A DNA stretch of 64,000 nucleotides from Viscum album (taxonomy: Eukaryota; Streptophyta; Magnoliopsida; Santalales; Viscaceae), in assembly GCA_963277665.1 (NCBI GenBank), contig OY728131.1:1395524688-1395588687 (forward strand), written 5' to 3'. Position numbers and translations under genes: made by a program. The notes under the pieces were generated by a model. That model saw only the letters and a list, made by a program, of their open reading frames with translations, was not told where the DNA came from and did no database searches. Positions 50,875 through 61,890 of this stretch are shown here, piece after piece (position 1 is the first letter of the stretch; the number at the start of each line of letters is the position of its first letter).

Positions 50875-53800
50875 TATAAGGACCTACCCTTAATACATTA
50901 AATAATATTGAATTAAATGGATAATTCACATCGGTGTTATTTTCATGTTTAGAGTTTAGAGAATTAGATCATAAAATATACATAACAACTTGAATATTAC
51001 ATGTAGACACCTCTATACAGTATTAATTTTTTTTCAAAAAATAAAAAACTCATAAAAAAGATCCATGTCTAGTTCTATGTTTTAGACAACATGAATTTTC
51101 CTTGATCCCATCCTTAGCCCTATTCATCTTTATGTCTTGTGAAAAACATTTCAAAACTTTTAATGAGTATAAAAAGATCTATAAGGGTTATAAAACAAAT
51201 AAATAAAATAGTATTTCATCAATACATACATAACATAAGCTCTTTAACATAACTCATGAAATCATAAGATTTATGAATAACACAAAGAAATCACAAATCA
51301 TAAAGGTTTCTTGTGGAATCCATATCATACTTACATTGTAGTTATCACAGCTACATAGGGAGTTATGTTGGAATACCCATCATATTATATTACCTAAATA
51401 TCTTAGTAGAAACATTAATTTTTTACCTCTTTCATGTTACCCAATGCACTGGAGAGCTATTTTGAGCTCACCCATCCAATTTTTATCACGAAACCAACCG
51501 TATACGAAAAGACTCCCCAAGACCCACAACATATTCGTAACACATAAAACATACATAAATGAAAGATAAAATTTTCTTATCATTTAAATATATTGACATA
51601 ACAAATCCATTATAAACCCCATTTTAAATACCAAAATATGTAAAATAGTATATGGTATTTATTTTCCTTTAAAAAACATTACATCTTATTAAGGAAACCA
51701 AAGATCAAAAAATCCTTGCGGCGGCGGAAAAGGTCATTGTCACCACTTACGTTCAAAAGAAAAATTATTTTTTGATATTTTGTAAAATTGCTCATAGAAA
51801 ATCATTCCCTTTTAATGAAAAGAAAAGTCAATGGTGTTTATAAACCATAAAAAAGAAAGTCACTTATAAAACAAAATCTGCCTTAATGAAAGGAGATTGA
51901 GACGAAGTCCCTTACCTCGTGTCCGACATTACCCGTTCATTATTTAATATCCTGAATAATAAACAAACATTAATTTATACTATTAATTATCCTTTTTTGA
52001 GTTTATTATTTCTTTTATATCACTTATTATCGTGTTATAAACATTATGTAATCATTTGAATGTATAATTGTGTTTTTAACATTATTTGGTAATTGAGTAA
52101 AAAATAAACTCCTTATAATTACAAGTTGTCCATGTGGTAAAACTTTATTTATCTCTAGAATAATTTTCATGATATAGTTATCATATATATCATATATATA
52201 CATTGTATATATTTATTTATAATAGTACATAACATTTGGAGATAATAAATGAAATGTACTGTTCATGGAGACAGTAAGCCGTACGTACACATGAACATTA
52301 CTTTTATTTCTATTTCATATTTAATAGAATGAAAACATAATTATACATAGGTATATTATAATTACAGTATAATATCATATATAATTTCATCAAAGTTAAT
52401 TTTTATATGTTTCACGTATGTCATGAACGATTCATATCACTTTGAGGGGGTGGTAGTCCGCATTTTCTCAAATGAAATTATTGTATTTACCCACTATGGA
52501 CACTATAAAGGTATTATATAAATGAAAAATATAGGAGCATAGAAACAATATAAATATAATATATATATTGCAATTATATATAGTTCCATATTAATGGCCA
52601 CCATAAGAGGTGGTAGGAGGAGATTGAATAATCATCGTTTCGTGAGGGATTAGATCTCCATCCACAGAAACTGTATGTTCTTTACCAATTAGACGGAGGT
52701 GTGTGTAAGTGTAGTTTGAATCCTTCTCATTAAAACATCCTAGTATATTGAAGATACTGTTATTGTTATAAGATAAATAAATAAACAGATTTTATGTGTT
52801 CATAGAAGGATAATAAAACAAAATAATTTAAGGGAAGACGTTGCCTTTAAATTGGGTAACACCCTTTGTTTTGAACCAAAAGTATTTATTGAAGTTGCAT
52901 CTGCCCATGGAAAGGATTATAGGAAGAATAAAGGGATATATAGAGCTTAATATGAACGATTTTGGATGATACAAGGTGCTTGAGAGGTGGAGTAATGTGT
53001 TAGAGGTGGGGTATTTTTATAATGTGGAGGAGGGTCTCTTTAAGAAAGTTTGAAAGTATTATTTTATTATATAATGATTCTCAGTTTATAAAGTTTCAAA
53101 AAACAGTAAAGTAAAAGATAATATGACACTTGTTTTATATAAGATAATCAAATAAAAATTTGACTAGTGTTGGATATTTTTTTAATTTTTATAATATTAT
53201 TTATTTAAATCATTAATTATTGAGGTAAACACTACATTATTATTGTGTCATAAATAATTTTATTTATTTTATCTCTAAAAATTATAAAAAATGTTAAGAT
53301 GATGTAGGAAAAAAATTTAGATTTCATGTTAATATTTATATTCTAATATATAACTTATATAAAACAATGTAAAAATTTATTCACTAAAAAATATACATTT
53401 AAGTAATTTTTGTCATTACATTAAATTAATTAATATAAACTGTCATTATCACTCTTAAGTGGCTCCATGGGGTCCAAAAATAGATCAAAGGATGCTCATG
53501 GTTGTAAATGTGTCAACCAATAGGATTAGGACACATTTTATGGTAATTTAATATTGTTATAATATTTATTTTACCTTGAATTTCATTATTTACATTTAAT
53601 GGCGATAAATAAAAAACAAAAGTTACTATTCTTGAAAATTTATTTTCATCTTATTAAACCACATTATACTTACTAATAACAACAATTAAAGTCATATTTT
53701 AGAAACTAAATTAACAGAATAGGTAAAATTTCATTTAAATTATCAATTCTATTTTTTAACTTGTACTGAGTGTTTTCAATATTCATCAAAAGTTGATGGT

Positions 53801-54654
53801 TTTCATAAAAATACCCAAAATTCAACCTAAGATATATTTACTATTAATAATTAAAAAATTATTTCTATTTTACCAAATTAAAAACATATAGTTTGCATTA
53901 ATTATTTTGAAATTAATTCCCATTGTTAAAATAGAAAGCATGTTTTTATGAAATAATAACTATCCAAAGATTGATAGTTGTTTATGCCCAATTTCAAAGT
54001 AAAATTGCTTCCAATGACCAACATTGGATTTAATTGTGAAAATATAATCTAATTAAACACTAAAATCAATTAATAAGATAATATAACCATATAATTATAT
54101 TATATTAAAAGTTACTTTTGAATTAAAATATAGAATTTCTCACTTGTCATTAAAAAATGAATTTTATCAGAAAAATTAAAAAATTTACCAAAAGTAAATT
54201 TTGATGTCCCAATTATAAAAAAAATTATTTTGGCAAATAAAACATATAAAAGTGAACAAGACTAGATTTAATGAGGTTTCTATATCAAAAGGCATAAAAT
54301 CTAATGTGTAAAAAATATTAGATTATTTATGATTAAAATTTGATTCTTTATTATTTTAAGTCTCTAAATTTTATTGGATAAATGTAAAAACATTTAATTA
54401 CCATATATAATCACATTTTAGATATTTCTATTCATTCTCACCAATACAATGGCTAGCCATTAACTACCATTTAAAATATTATTATTTTATTATTTTTCAG
54501 TATGACTCATTGTTGTCGGCAACATAAGATTTCAATGAATCGTGTTTTTGCGTATCAGGTATGCCATCAAACACAGAATCCCCTTAAAAGTAAAATTTAT
54601 ATTTAATTCCCAAATATTAAAATGCATTATTCTTTATTTACAAGGGATGTTACA
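50875..54654 (-). repeat. E3 5' LTR (3.78 kb)
   Basis: On the minus strand it starts TGTAACATCCC and ends GGTCCTTATA (TG...TA). It carries the leader hairpin (52261-52296) and the ACTTTGAGGGGGTGGTAGTCC motif (about 52438). It has no 197-bp array and only one hairpin copy. Confidence 0.88.
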
Positions 54655-55389
54655 AGTAGTATCACTCAATGATGGTTTACTATATCATAGAAAGTGATAA
54701 AAAATAAAATAATCTCATTTTGGAACATGTTGCTTCATCTGGTAAAGGTTACATGTAATAATGTAATTAAGCTTCCTTAATATTTTTATTAATGTCTCTT
54801 TCCCAACACCAGCTATATTGGTTTCCTTAGTAAGTAAATCTCTACATTTTTCTTTGAGTACGAAAACAATTATTCATTCCAGGCTCCATTTTTAAATAAT
54901 GGAATATACTATATTATATCCTAAAATTATGAAAATTTTATATATCTAAATATAGAAAATGATATATTGACAAATTTATGCATAACTAATCTCATAATCA
55001 TAAACATGGATTCTTTGGGGATATTTGTACTTCTAAATCCTTCATAATGGTTGGAAATGAAAATGTGTGTTATCTTATGTGTATCCCCTATAAATGTCAA
55101 ATAAGGTGCGTAGCAAGGCCCATTTTTGTGCACCAGGTTACCTTGAGGCATCCCTAGAATACCTTTTTGAAGTTATTATTCCTAGTTACATCTCTACCAG
55201 AACCACGTCGATTGGTAGAATGCAAACATGGATATATTCCTTCGAATACCCACATAATTTCTACATTACCAAAATTCTAGGATGTTCTTCTATACTTTTC
55301 CTCAATTTATATCTTAGGTTTTTTCTCCCTAATCTAATTTTTATAAATATAGATTCCATGCTAGCTATTAAACATCCTTTCATTCCAAC
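54655..55389 (-). other. E4 leader and gag 5' region, decayed
   Basis: The segment follows E3 and ends at the PBS-like CATTCCAAC. It should hold the untranslated leader and start of gag of E4. Short open frames exist on both strands (for example 54927-55151 minus) but none shows a domain I can recognise. Confidence 0.4.
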
Positions 55390-55470
55390 TATAACACCCC
55401 AACCATAGATGTTCGGAGATGGTGCATTATTTTATTACATTGTCATGATTACAAGAAATGAAATAAAAAA
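55380..55470 (-). repeat. Probable E4 PBS and stub of its 5' LTR
   Basis: ATTCCAAC directly followed by TATAACACCCCAACC parallels the junction in E1 (ATACCAAC then TATAAGGCCCCAACC), which is the PBS/LTR junction read from the minus strand. About 80 bp of LTR-like sequence follow before E5 begins at 55471. Apart from the terminus, the stub does not obviously match the other LTRs. Confidence 0.45.
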
Positions 55471-56329
55471 TGAAATGTCCTATATTTTACAAGTAATTTT
55501 TTTATTTATATGGAATTATTATGAGTCCGTGAAAATTGAGGGTGCGGGATTCCGAGGCCCGGTTTGCCCGGAATGAATTTTGGAACTTTTTTTGAAGGTA
55601 TGTACAGAAAACAAGTGATCATCATTTTCTCACTTTTGAACTGGTTCTCAGATTAAAAATCTGAGGGCACAGTTGAATCTGCAATGTCTGGATTCGCTTA
55701 ATGGAGGCTTCACTTCGACTGTAATGGGTCTGGATAAAAATATATATTTTGGACTTTTTAAAAGAATAATAAAATAACATTTCTATTTTATTTGTTTCTT
55801 TATTTTCCTCCAACAGACAAGCGTTAGTGTGGAAAAAGTGATGTGTCAAGCCATTGAATGGTTTGACCCTTCAAACCCTATATAACAGCTTCATTAGAAT
55901 ATAGGAAGGTTCCTATTAAATGAACCCTTATAAATTCCTCATTCTTTACATACTCTCCCCCTCTCCTCATTATATAGAGAATGGGGAGGGGTATTGGCAC
56001 GACATCATCAAGCGATGAAGTTTTAAGAAAGTAACGTGATGCCAACCCCTTAGAGGATAGGTCCAGTTCCGGTGAGCGGTGATGAGAGACATCGAATACC
56101 GAACCGAAGAATGATGATTGGGTGGAATCATTGCCAGCTTTTTGTGGTGAAGACAATCATAAACACTTCCTCAATCACGGGCGGTCTCCATCGTTCTTGA
56201 GGTAGGGATTTTTTTTGTTTAAATTCAAGTGATTATTGTATCCTTTAATCCTCCCTCTCGTTCTCAAGCTAAAACAGTGGGTGCGGGATTAAAAATCATG
56301 GCATGTACCCTCTTATACCTTGTTTTCCA

Positions 56330-56990
56330 TTGGTTTCTCCAAGGAAGACTACCGACGTGGTGGCACCGACCGACCATGATGGAGGCAGTGTGTTGTCGCG
56401 CGACAGAGGAGGATGTTGAGGCACTATGTCATGGAAGTTGGTGGAGCCTCCGGCATCGACCGACCGCTAAGGGGGTGCGGCCCGCCCTCACGTGACGGTA
56501 GTGGGAAATGAGTATCTGCCAAAGTCGTGGAAGGTGAAGGAGGCATCCGGCATAAGCCAACCACGGAAGGAGGAGGAAGAGAGGCACGCCATCACGCACC
56601 TCTAGAGGTGGATGCTGCTCAGTGCCCCTACAGATGGAGAGCAGTCTGGCCCTCACTTCATGGTGGCTGGCTGACCCCCAGTTATTCAAGAAGGATGACC
56701 TTTACCCAGCGGGGCAGCGCCCCACTTTTTGGCCAAAAAGGCCCCGCACCTGCAGGGCCAGCTGGGAAGACCGGTCCTCCTTCTGGAGAACAGGGCCAGC
56801 CACAGACCGGGTCTCGCACCCCATCTGGGCCAGGACGAACTACAGCCCTGACGGTCATTCCCACCACGACACGACCTAGTTGGGTCAGACCCAGACTAAG
56901 TCGGGTCGGACTGGAACAGGTCCTGTCAGACCGAACTGGTTCACGCCGGACCAGACCCAGACCCAAACTAGGCATAGTTTAGCATGAAAG
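56330..56990. repeat. GC-rich, CpG-rich block with internal duplications in the E5 LTR
   Basis: This is the most GC-rich stretch of the window. About 56350-56530 and 56533-56690 are diverged copies of one ~180-bp unit (GGCACCGACCGACCATG against GGCATAAGCCAACCACG; GCCCGCCCTCACGTGACGG against TGGCCCTCACTTCATGG). At about 56880-56975 short direct and inverted runs of GGGTCAGACC / TCGGGTCGGACTGG occur. It keeps many CpG and CNG sites although the rest of the element shows decay. Confidence 0.65.
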
Positions 56991-57379
56991 GCCATGAAAT
57001 AAAATTCAGGTGTTCGTTTGATGAACCTACTGTGGCGATGGGACCCTTGGAGTGAGACAGTCATTTTAGTATAATCCACATGAGTTTTGGAGATAGTTGG
57101 AGTATGGATGAGTCGGATAAAACTTGAATCCAACTGGACCCTCAAAACTGAATCCCTTATACCTCACAAACTGGCCGTCTGATTGATGCACTATCTATTA
57201 TGTTGTAACCCTTACGTCATAGAGGTCCTATGGGTTACTTTTTTGTGGAGCTTAGTTTTGGTCGAGGCATGACCAGAATCTTGAGGGATTGATTCTACAG
57301 AGCTTGAGCGCACTGAGTGCAAGGAACCATGTGGCTGGCTGTAACGTGAAGAAAGAACATAAAACCTAATTGAGTATAT

Positions 57380-57540
57380 CGATCATTTTTGGGTCGGAAT
57401 CTATCGATCATGTGTGGGTTGGAGCTCAACAATCCTATGTGGGTCAGCGCATACCAATCCTATGCTGGTTAGATCATTTGTGGGTCAGCGAGGGTTATTG
57501 CCTATCGATTCAGTGTGGGTCAAAATCAGTTACTCTTAAC
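57380..57540 (+). repeat. Minisatellite in the E5 LTR (TGTGGGTC-type)
   Basis: The phrase TGTGGGTCAG or a variant recurs at about 57408-57415, 57438, 57480 and 57510, usually with ATCGAT or AATCCTAT nearby; the unit is about 30-40 bp and imperfect. Confidence 0.55.
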
Positions 57541-57619
57541 AAAATAATATGATCTTGCTTACGACTAATTATTTGTACTTCTATACATATGTTATACTAC
57601 ATTGTGTGCTATGTCTTTT

Positions 57620-57930
57620 CCTCCTTGGTGTTATCTTCAAGGCATTTTTTGTGTGGTACTTCTATCTTTGTGGTGTGACTTATGTGGTAATTCTACCTTC
57701 ATGGTGTGACCTTCGTGGTGTTATCTTAATGGTGTTTCATGTGTGTTACTTATATATTCACGGTGTAACATGTGTGGTGCTTCTTTCTTTGTGGTGTTAC
57801 CTTTGTGGTACTTCTACTTTCATGGTGTGTCCTTCGTGGTGTTACCTTCGTGGTGTTATCTTCATGGTGTTACTTGTGTGGTACTTATAGATTCATGGAG
57901 TTAACTTTTTGGTACATCTACGTTTGTGTT
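57620..57930 (+). repeat. Minisatellite in the E5 LTR (TTCGTGGTGTTACC unit)
   Basis: About 20 imperfect units of some 15 bp of the form TTC(A/G)TGGTGTTACC and TTTGTGGTACTTCTA. The translated Val/Tyr/Leu-rich frames over it are an artefact of the repeat. Confidence 0.8.
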
Positions 57931-58605
57931 CTTACCTATGGGGTATTCTTATCTCATGTATGAGATGATTATATATTGATAACTTAGGTATTTGTTTGGG
58001 AATATAACTAAGTATATTTGATGTCTATCGATTTGTGATTTGAGTTTGTGGTCTTTCGTTGAGGTATTTTTGTTGTGGGAATCAAGGAGACCTATAGGGG
58101 TCTAGGGATACCTACTGAGTATCGTTATACTCATCCCTACATGGTCTATCCCTATACCATGTTGTGTCTTGTGCAGATGATGTACATTATTGATCGAGGC
58201 TGAGGGATATAGGACTGGATGATACTCATAGGTTGACCTTCTAGAGTGAAGTGACTCAGGGACTGCTGATCATGAGTTTTACCTACCCTTCATCTTGGAT
58301 CCTCGGTGGATTATCCATGAGATTATTTTCACTTTTTAGTTGTATTTGTAATTTTTAGTTGGTCTGGTATTCTGTCCCCTTTACTTTCATTACTCTTTTT
58401 TACTTTCAACACTCTTTTTACTACAATAGTTAACATCGTGGTTGAATCTTGTTGTGTTCTATTAGGTGTGTTTGTATAGGTTAAATGGAAATACATTCAC
58501 ATAATAGGGATACGACTTTTTAGTTCTAGTCACCGTCCCCTGGCCTATGGAAGCTGGGATTGGGGTAGTCATGGCACGTGTCATGAGCAACAAGACATGA
58601 AAAAG

Positions 58606-58617
58606 TGCTATCAGAGG
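58606..58617 (+). promoter_or_regulatory. E5 primer-binding site
   Basis: TGCTATCAGAGG differs by one base from the initiator-tRNA-Met site TGGTATCAGAGC over its first 11 bases and lies just past the LTR end. Confidence 0.6.
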
Positions 58618-58879
58618 AGTTGGTTCTATTGAAGAACTAGGACTCTGATATTTTCTATGTGGAAATTGTTTTAAATGTTATGATTGTGGTTTTGAGTTTG
58701 GGGAATCTAGTGTTGGTGTGGCGGTCGACGTATCCATACACAAGGACCCTGAATTTGGATATCTAACTCAGTGCACAGAAATACCGATTGTGTGTGCTTT
58801 GAAATGTTTGTCTTATGATCTTTTTGAGTGAGCTCACCAAGTATAAATTATTAAATGTTTCACACCTATTTTCTTTCAG
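58618..58879 (+). other. E5 leader between PBS and gag
   Basis: About 260 bp of untranslated leader. CTCACCAAGTATAAATTATTAAATG precedes the gag start and TTTCTTTCAG at 58870-58879 is an acceptor-like pyrimidine tract directly before the gag ATG. Confidence 0.4.
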
Positions 58880-59800
58880 GATGCCACCGCATAGACACCC
58901 ATCCATGATTCATGAGATATTACACGATGATGGCCCAATTAGTGATGAGGCTTCGGTGCATGTCCCACTTATGGCGTTAGCACCTTTAATGGGTGTACCA
59001 GCAGAACCACTACCCGTTGGGCAGCTGTTTCCACCAACACCACCAATAAAGGATGCACACCGACTGTGCGCATTGAAAAAGTTTCAATGGAAGAGGCCTC
59101 CAAGGATCCAAGGAGAGACGGACCCGCAGGCGGCTGAGCACTGACTGGAGGTTGTGGCCTGAGTTCTTCACTTAGTGGGGAGACCAACTGATTTGGTGGT
59201 GATCCCAGCTGCCAGTCTATTCGAGGGAGAAGTTGGGACATGGTGGAGTCCAACACTCCAGTTACACCATGAGAAGACCCTCACCTGGGAGGACTTCGAG
59301 TGACATTTTAGAGCATAGTTCATCCCAGTAACCCTATGCACTTACATCAGGTCAGTGAGACTGTGAACCAGTACTCAACGATGTTGATGGATCTCTCCCG
59401 CTACTCCACCGACTTTGTACAAGACCCTTTCTTCAGGGTCCAGACCGTTGATTAGGGTGTCCAATGGGAGATCTTAGCATTGATGATATCTCTCACCATT
59501 CCAACATAGGTAGGGGAGCTAGAGTAATATCATTTAGTGGAGAGATTCCTCACTGACCAGGCGCTGACAGCAAGAGCCACCACCAGAAGTCAGGTAGAAG
59601 AGTCATATGTAGGAGGTAGTAAACGGATGACTTAAGGGCCCAAGACGGCCATAACATATGGTGGATGAAATTAGGATATATGGTAAGTGGTGTGGGGCTC
59701 ACGGGACAGAGGATGATTGATTAAGAGCAGGAAATGCTTCTCATGTACCAGGTAGGGTCACATGGCTCGCGACTACCCAAATCTTTGTACGGATGACCAT
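58880..59800 (+). pseudogene. gag pseudogene of E5
   Basis: It begins MPPHRHPSM at 58880. About 58 codons later it reads KFQWKRPPRIQGETDPQAAEH, the usual Ty3/gypsy Gag entry (fWxxxPPxFxGxxDPxxAexW), then through stops GEVGTWWSPTLQ and KTLTWEDFE. A CCHC knuckle at 59735-59776 reads CFSC then a stop, GHMARDY, with the last Cys now Tyr. Gag forms the particle and binds the RNA. Stops are mostly TAG and TGA in place of Trp or Gln codons. Confidence 0.8.
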
Positions 59801-60029
59801 CATACAGTTGAGGGACTTCCGAGGAAGAGGCCGAGGTTTGACCATGGAGGTATGTAGGTAGTAGGCAGACATGGAAGAGGATTTTTCCTTGTCGTAGTTG
59901 GTGATCGGTGATTCAATGTTCTACCACTGCCACCTCTAGATGGTCCACCCTGACAATAGGAATATGTGGACAAGGATGACATCAGCTTCAGGAAGCTGAG
60001 GCTTACAACTGTGGAGCTCCATAGATGAT

Positions 60030-60330
60030 TAGAGGTATGATCTGTGTCTACTACACCTTCATTGTAGTACCTATAGACATAGGTTCCAATAACTCTTTTA
60101 TTTCCATGGCCCTCGTTCAGTGCATGGAGATTTTGGTGGAGCCTTTGGATCGATCCTTTCAGCTATATACTCCTACGAGAGGGGATTTGATGATTACAAA
60201 CTAGTGTCGGTAGTGTGATATTCATCTAGGAGGTGATATCATTAGTTGGGATCTTCTAGTAGCGGCGTTGAGGCCTTACAACGTCATCATGGGTATAGAA
60301 TGGTTATCCATATTCCATGCTCATATGAAC
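60030..60330 (+). pseudogene. Aspartic protease pseudogene of E5
   Basis: The active-site region reads PIDIGSNNSFIS (Asp at 60076-60078), where D-S-G or D-T-G is expected; the end of the domain reads LRPYNVIMGIEWLS, matching the conserved YDVILGMDWL. Retroviral-type proteases cut the Gag-Pol polyprotein. Stops lie between the two motifs. Confidence 0.75.
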
Positions 60331-60479
60331 TATATTAGGCATACTGTGTGGTGTTTCTGTGAGTATTGGACTATTTTATCATTCACCGATGAGAAGGGAA
60401 CCTTTGAAACCCAGGATGGACGTACCTAGAGGAGGGTGTAGACGATCAAAAATTAGTTAGCTATCATTACCCTCAGAAA

Positions 60480-61160
60480 AGATGATGTTGAGAGTCCTAG
60501 TTATCTTGTAATGGTGGACCAGTATACTGATGTCTTTATTGATGATGTTTTAGGACTACCTCCATGCAGAGAGGTAGACTTTTACATCGACTTGTACCCT
60601 AGGATGACACCGATATCTACACCAGCATATCAGATGGATCATGTGGAGCCTTGTGAGTAACCAGTATAATTAGAGGACTAGCATAATAAGGGGTTTATAA
60701 GGCCCAATGTTTCTCCATCTGAAGCCCAAATTTTGTTCACCAAGATGGCAGATGAGAGTTTGAGACTCTGTGTGGAATATGGGTTCCGGAACCCGGTGAC
60801 CCTGAAGAACAAGTATCCACTTCCATGGATTGATGATCTTTTAGATCTGTTGAAGGGAGCTCTATGGTTTTCAAAGATATACTTTATATCAGGCTATCAT
60901 CAGCTCAGGGTATGAGATGAGGATGTGAAAAAGACAACCTTCAGATGTTGGTATGGACACTATGATTTCTTGGTTATGCCATTCGGCAAGACAAACTCCC
61001 CGGATGTGTTCATGGGACTCATGAACATGGTCGTCCATCCATACCTTGATCACATTGTGGTGGTCTTCATCGATGGCATCTTGATATACTCAACAATAGA
61101 GAAGGAGCATGTCTATCATCTGCATATAGTTTTGGATACACTCCAAGAGCACTAGCATTA
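60480..61160 (+). pseudogene. Reverse transcriptase pseudogene of E5
   Basis: RT blocks in order: PISTPAYQMDHVEP (about 60610), KNKYPLPWIDDLLDLLKGA (about 60808), SKIYFISGYHQLRV before a [22 protein letters not shown] (about 60930), then [12 protein letters not shown]. The catalytic FIDD motif has become FIDG: the second Asp codon is GGC at 61075-61077. KYPLPWIDDLLDLL and the overall spacing are typical of chromoviruses. Confidence 0.9.
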
Positions 61161-61179
61161 TGGTAATCTCTCCAAGTAC

Positions 61180-61890
61180 TAGTTCTGGATATGAGAGGTC
61201 CACTATTAGGGACATGTTATCTTAGAGGATAGAGTTTTAGTGGATCAAGAGATGATATAGGTTGTACTTTCTTGGGAGCCACCCAAGAGTGTGATCGTGG
61301 TGCGGAGTTTCCTGGGGTTGGCTGGATACTACTGATCATTTGTGCCTGACATTTACAGAGTTGCGGAACCATCATCAGCTTTGATGAAGAAGGGACAACC
61401 CTTTGTATGGACTGATAGATTCCAGTAGAGTTTTCAAGTGCTGAGATAGAGACTGATGATTTCCCCCATCATGAGACTACCAGAAGAGGGTGTTGGGTAT
61501 TTAGTCTACAATGACGCATTAGGGACCAGACTTGGATGTGTCTTGATGCAAGAGTGAGAAGTGATCACTTATGGTTCATGACAAAACATACAACATGAGA
61601 ATAACCACTCTTCCCACGACCTAGAGTTAACAACACTAGTTTTCACCTTGGAGATATGGCAGCATTACTTGACAAGCAAAAATTTTACAGTCTAATATGA
61701 TCAGAAGAGTCTCTGGTATATCTTCTCTCAGAAGGAAAAGAACTTGAGACAATAATGATATCCAGAGTTCCTCGAGGACTATGACTTTGGGATAGTCTAT
61801 ACTCATGGGAAGGGGAATGTAGTAGTAGGTGAACTAAGCAGGAGGTCTGGTTTATATTTACTGAGTGAGAAGATAAAGAAGCTAGTTGCA
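61180..61890 (+). pseudogene. RNase H pseudogene of E5
   Basis: After the RT the frame reads KSVIVVRSFLGLAGYY with changes, then KKGQPFVWTD, VYNDALGTRLGCVLMQE with the conserved Asp, HDLELTTLVFTLEIWQHYL, and FGIVYTHGKGNVVVGELSRR (canonical YHPGKANVVADALSRK). RNase H removes the RNA strand during reverse transcription. Many stops are in frame. Confidence 0.82.

Larger units (their letters stand above)
37784..54654 (-). mobile_element. E3: giant-LTR element with decayed pol, interrupted by a Helitron
   Basis: The right LTR is 50875-54654 (3780 bp). The left LTR is 37784-41398 plus 48023-48197, 3790 bp once the Helitron is removed. The interior (48198-50874) has the PBS GTTGGTATCAGAGGTCG on the minus strand and a pol pseudogene running from RT to a chromodomain-like end; gag and protease are missing. 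Flanking pentamers are AATAG (37779-37783) and AGTAG (54655-54659), one mismatch. This is the only member of the family in the window that still shows pol, and it links the family to Tekay chromoviruses. Confidence 0.88.
10700..55470 (-). mobile_element. E4: old giant-LTR Ty3/gypsy (Tekay-like) element split by nested insertions
   Basis: Five pieces appear to belong to one minus-strand element: 3' LTR part 10700-11623, 3' LTR part 23766-25144, and internal parts 25145-26897, 37563-37783 and 54655-55389, with a probable 5' LTR stub at 55390-55470. Removing E1 joins the two LTR parts in register with the intact LTRs of E1 (equivalent to about 14995-15060). The internal part holds gag zinc-knuckle remnants on the minus strand (26420-26545) and a gag-like Trp-rich stretch (37597-37690). 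There is only about 1.3 kb between the knuckles and the 3' LTR, too little for pol, so E4 was a gag-only, non-autonomous form. Its outer left boundary is not resolved. Confidence 0.65.
55471..58597 (+). repeat. E5 5' LTR (~3.1 kb)
   Basis: It starts TGAAATGTCC, matching TGTAAAGACATGG of the 3' LTR, and ends near 58592-58597. A TATA-like CCCTATATAACAG is at about 55876 and CATTATATAGAGA at about 55968; either could be the promoter. The LTR contains a GC-rich block (56330-56990) and two minisatellites (57380-57540, 57620-57930). The long open frames in the GC-rich block on both strands are composition effects. Confidence 0.85.

Noticed and set aside
56527..56982. 151-codon plus-strand frame in the GC-rich block of the E5 LTR
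   Set aside because: GC-rich composition opens frames on both strands; Gly/Pro/Arg-rich translation follows the short DNA repeats and overlaps equally long minus frames.
57549..57963. Val/Tyr/Leu-rich frames resembling membrane proteins
   Set aside because: They are translations of the 15-bp minisatellite.
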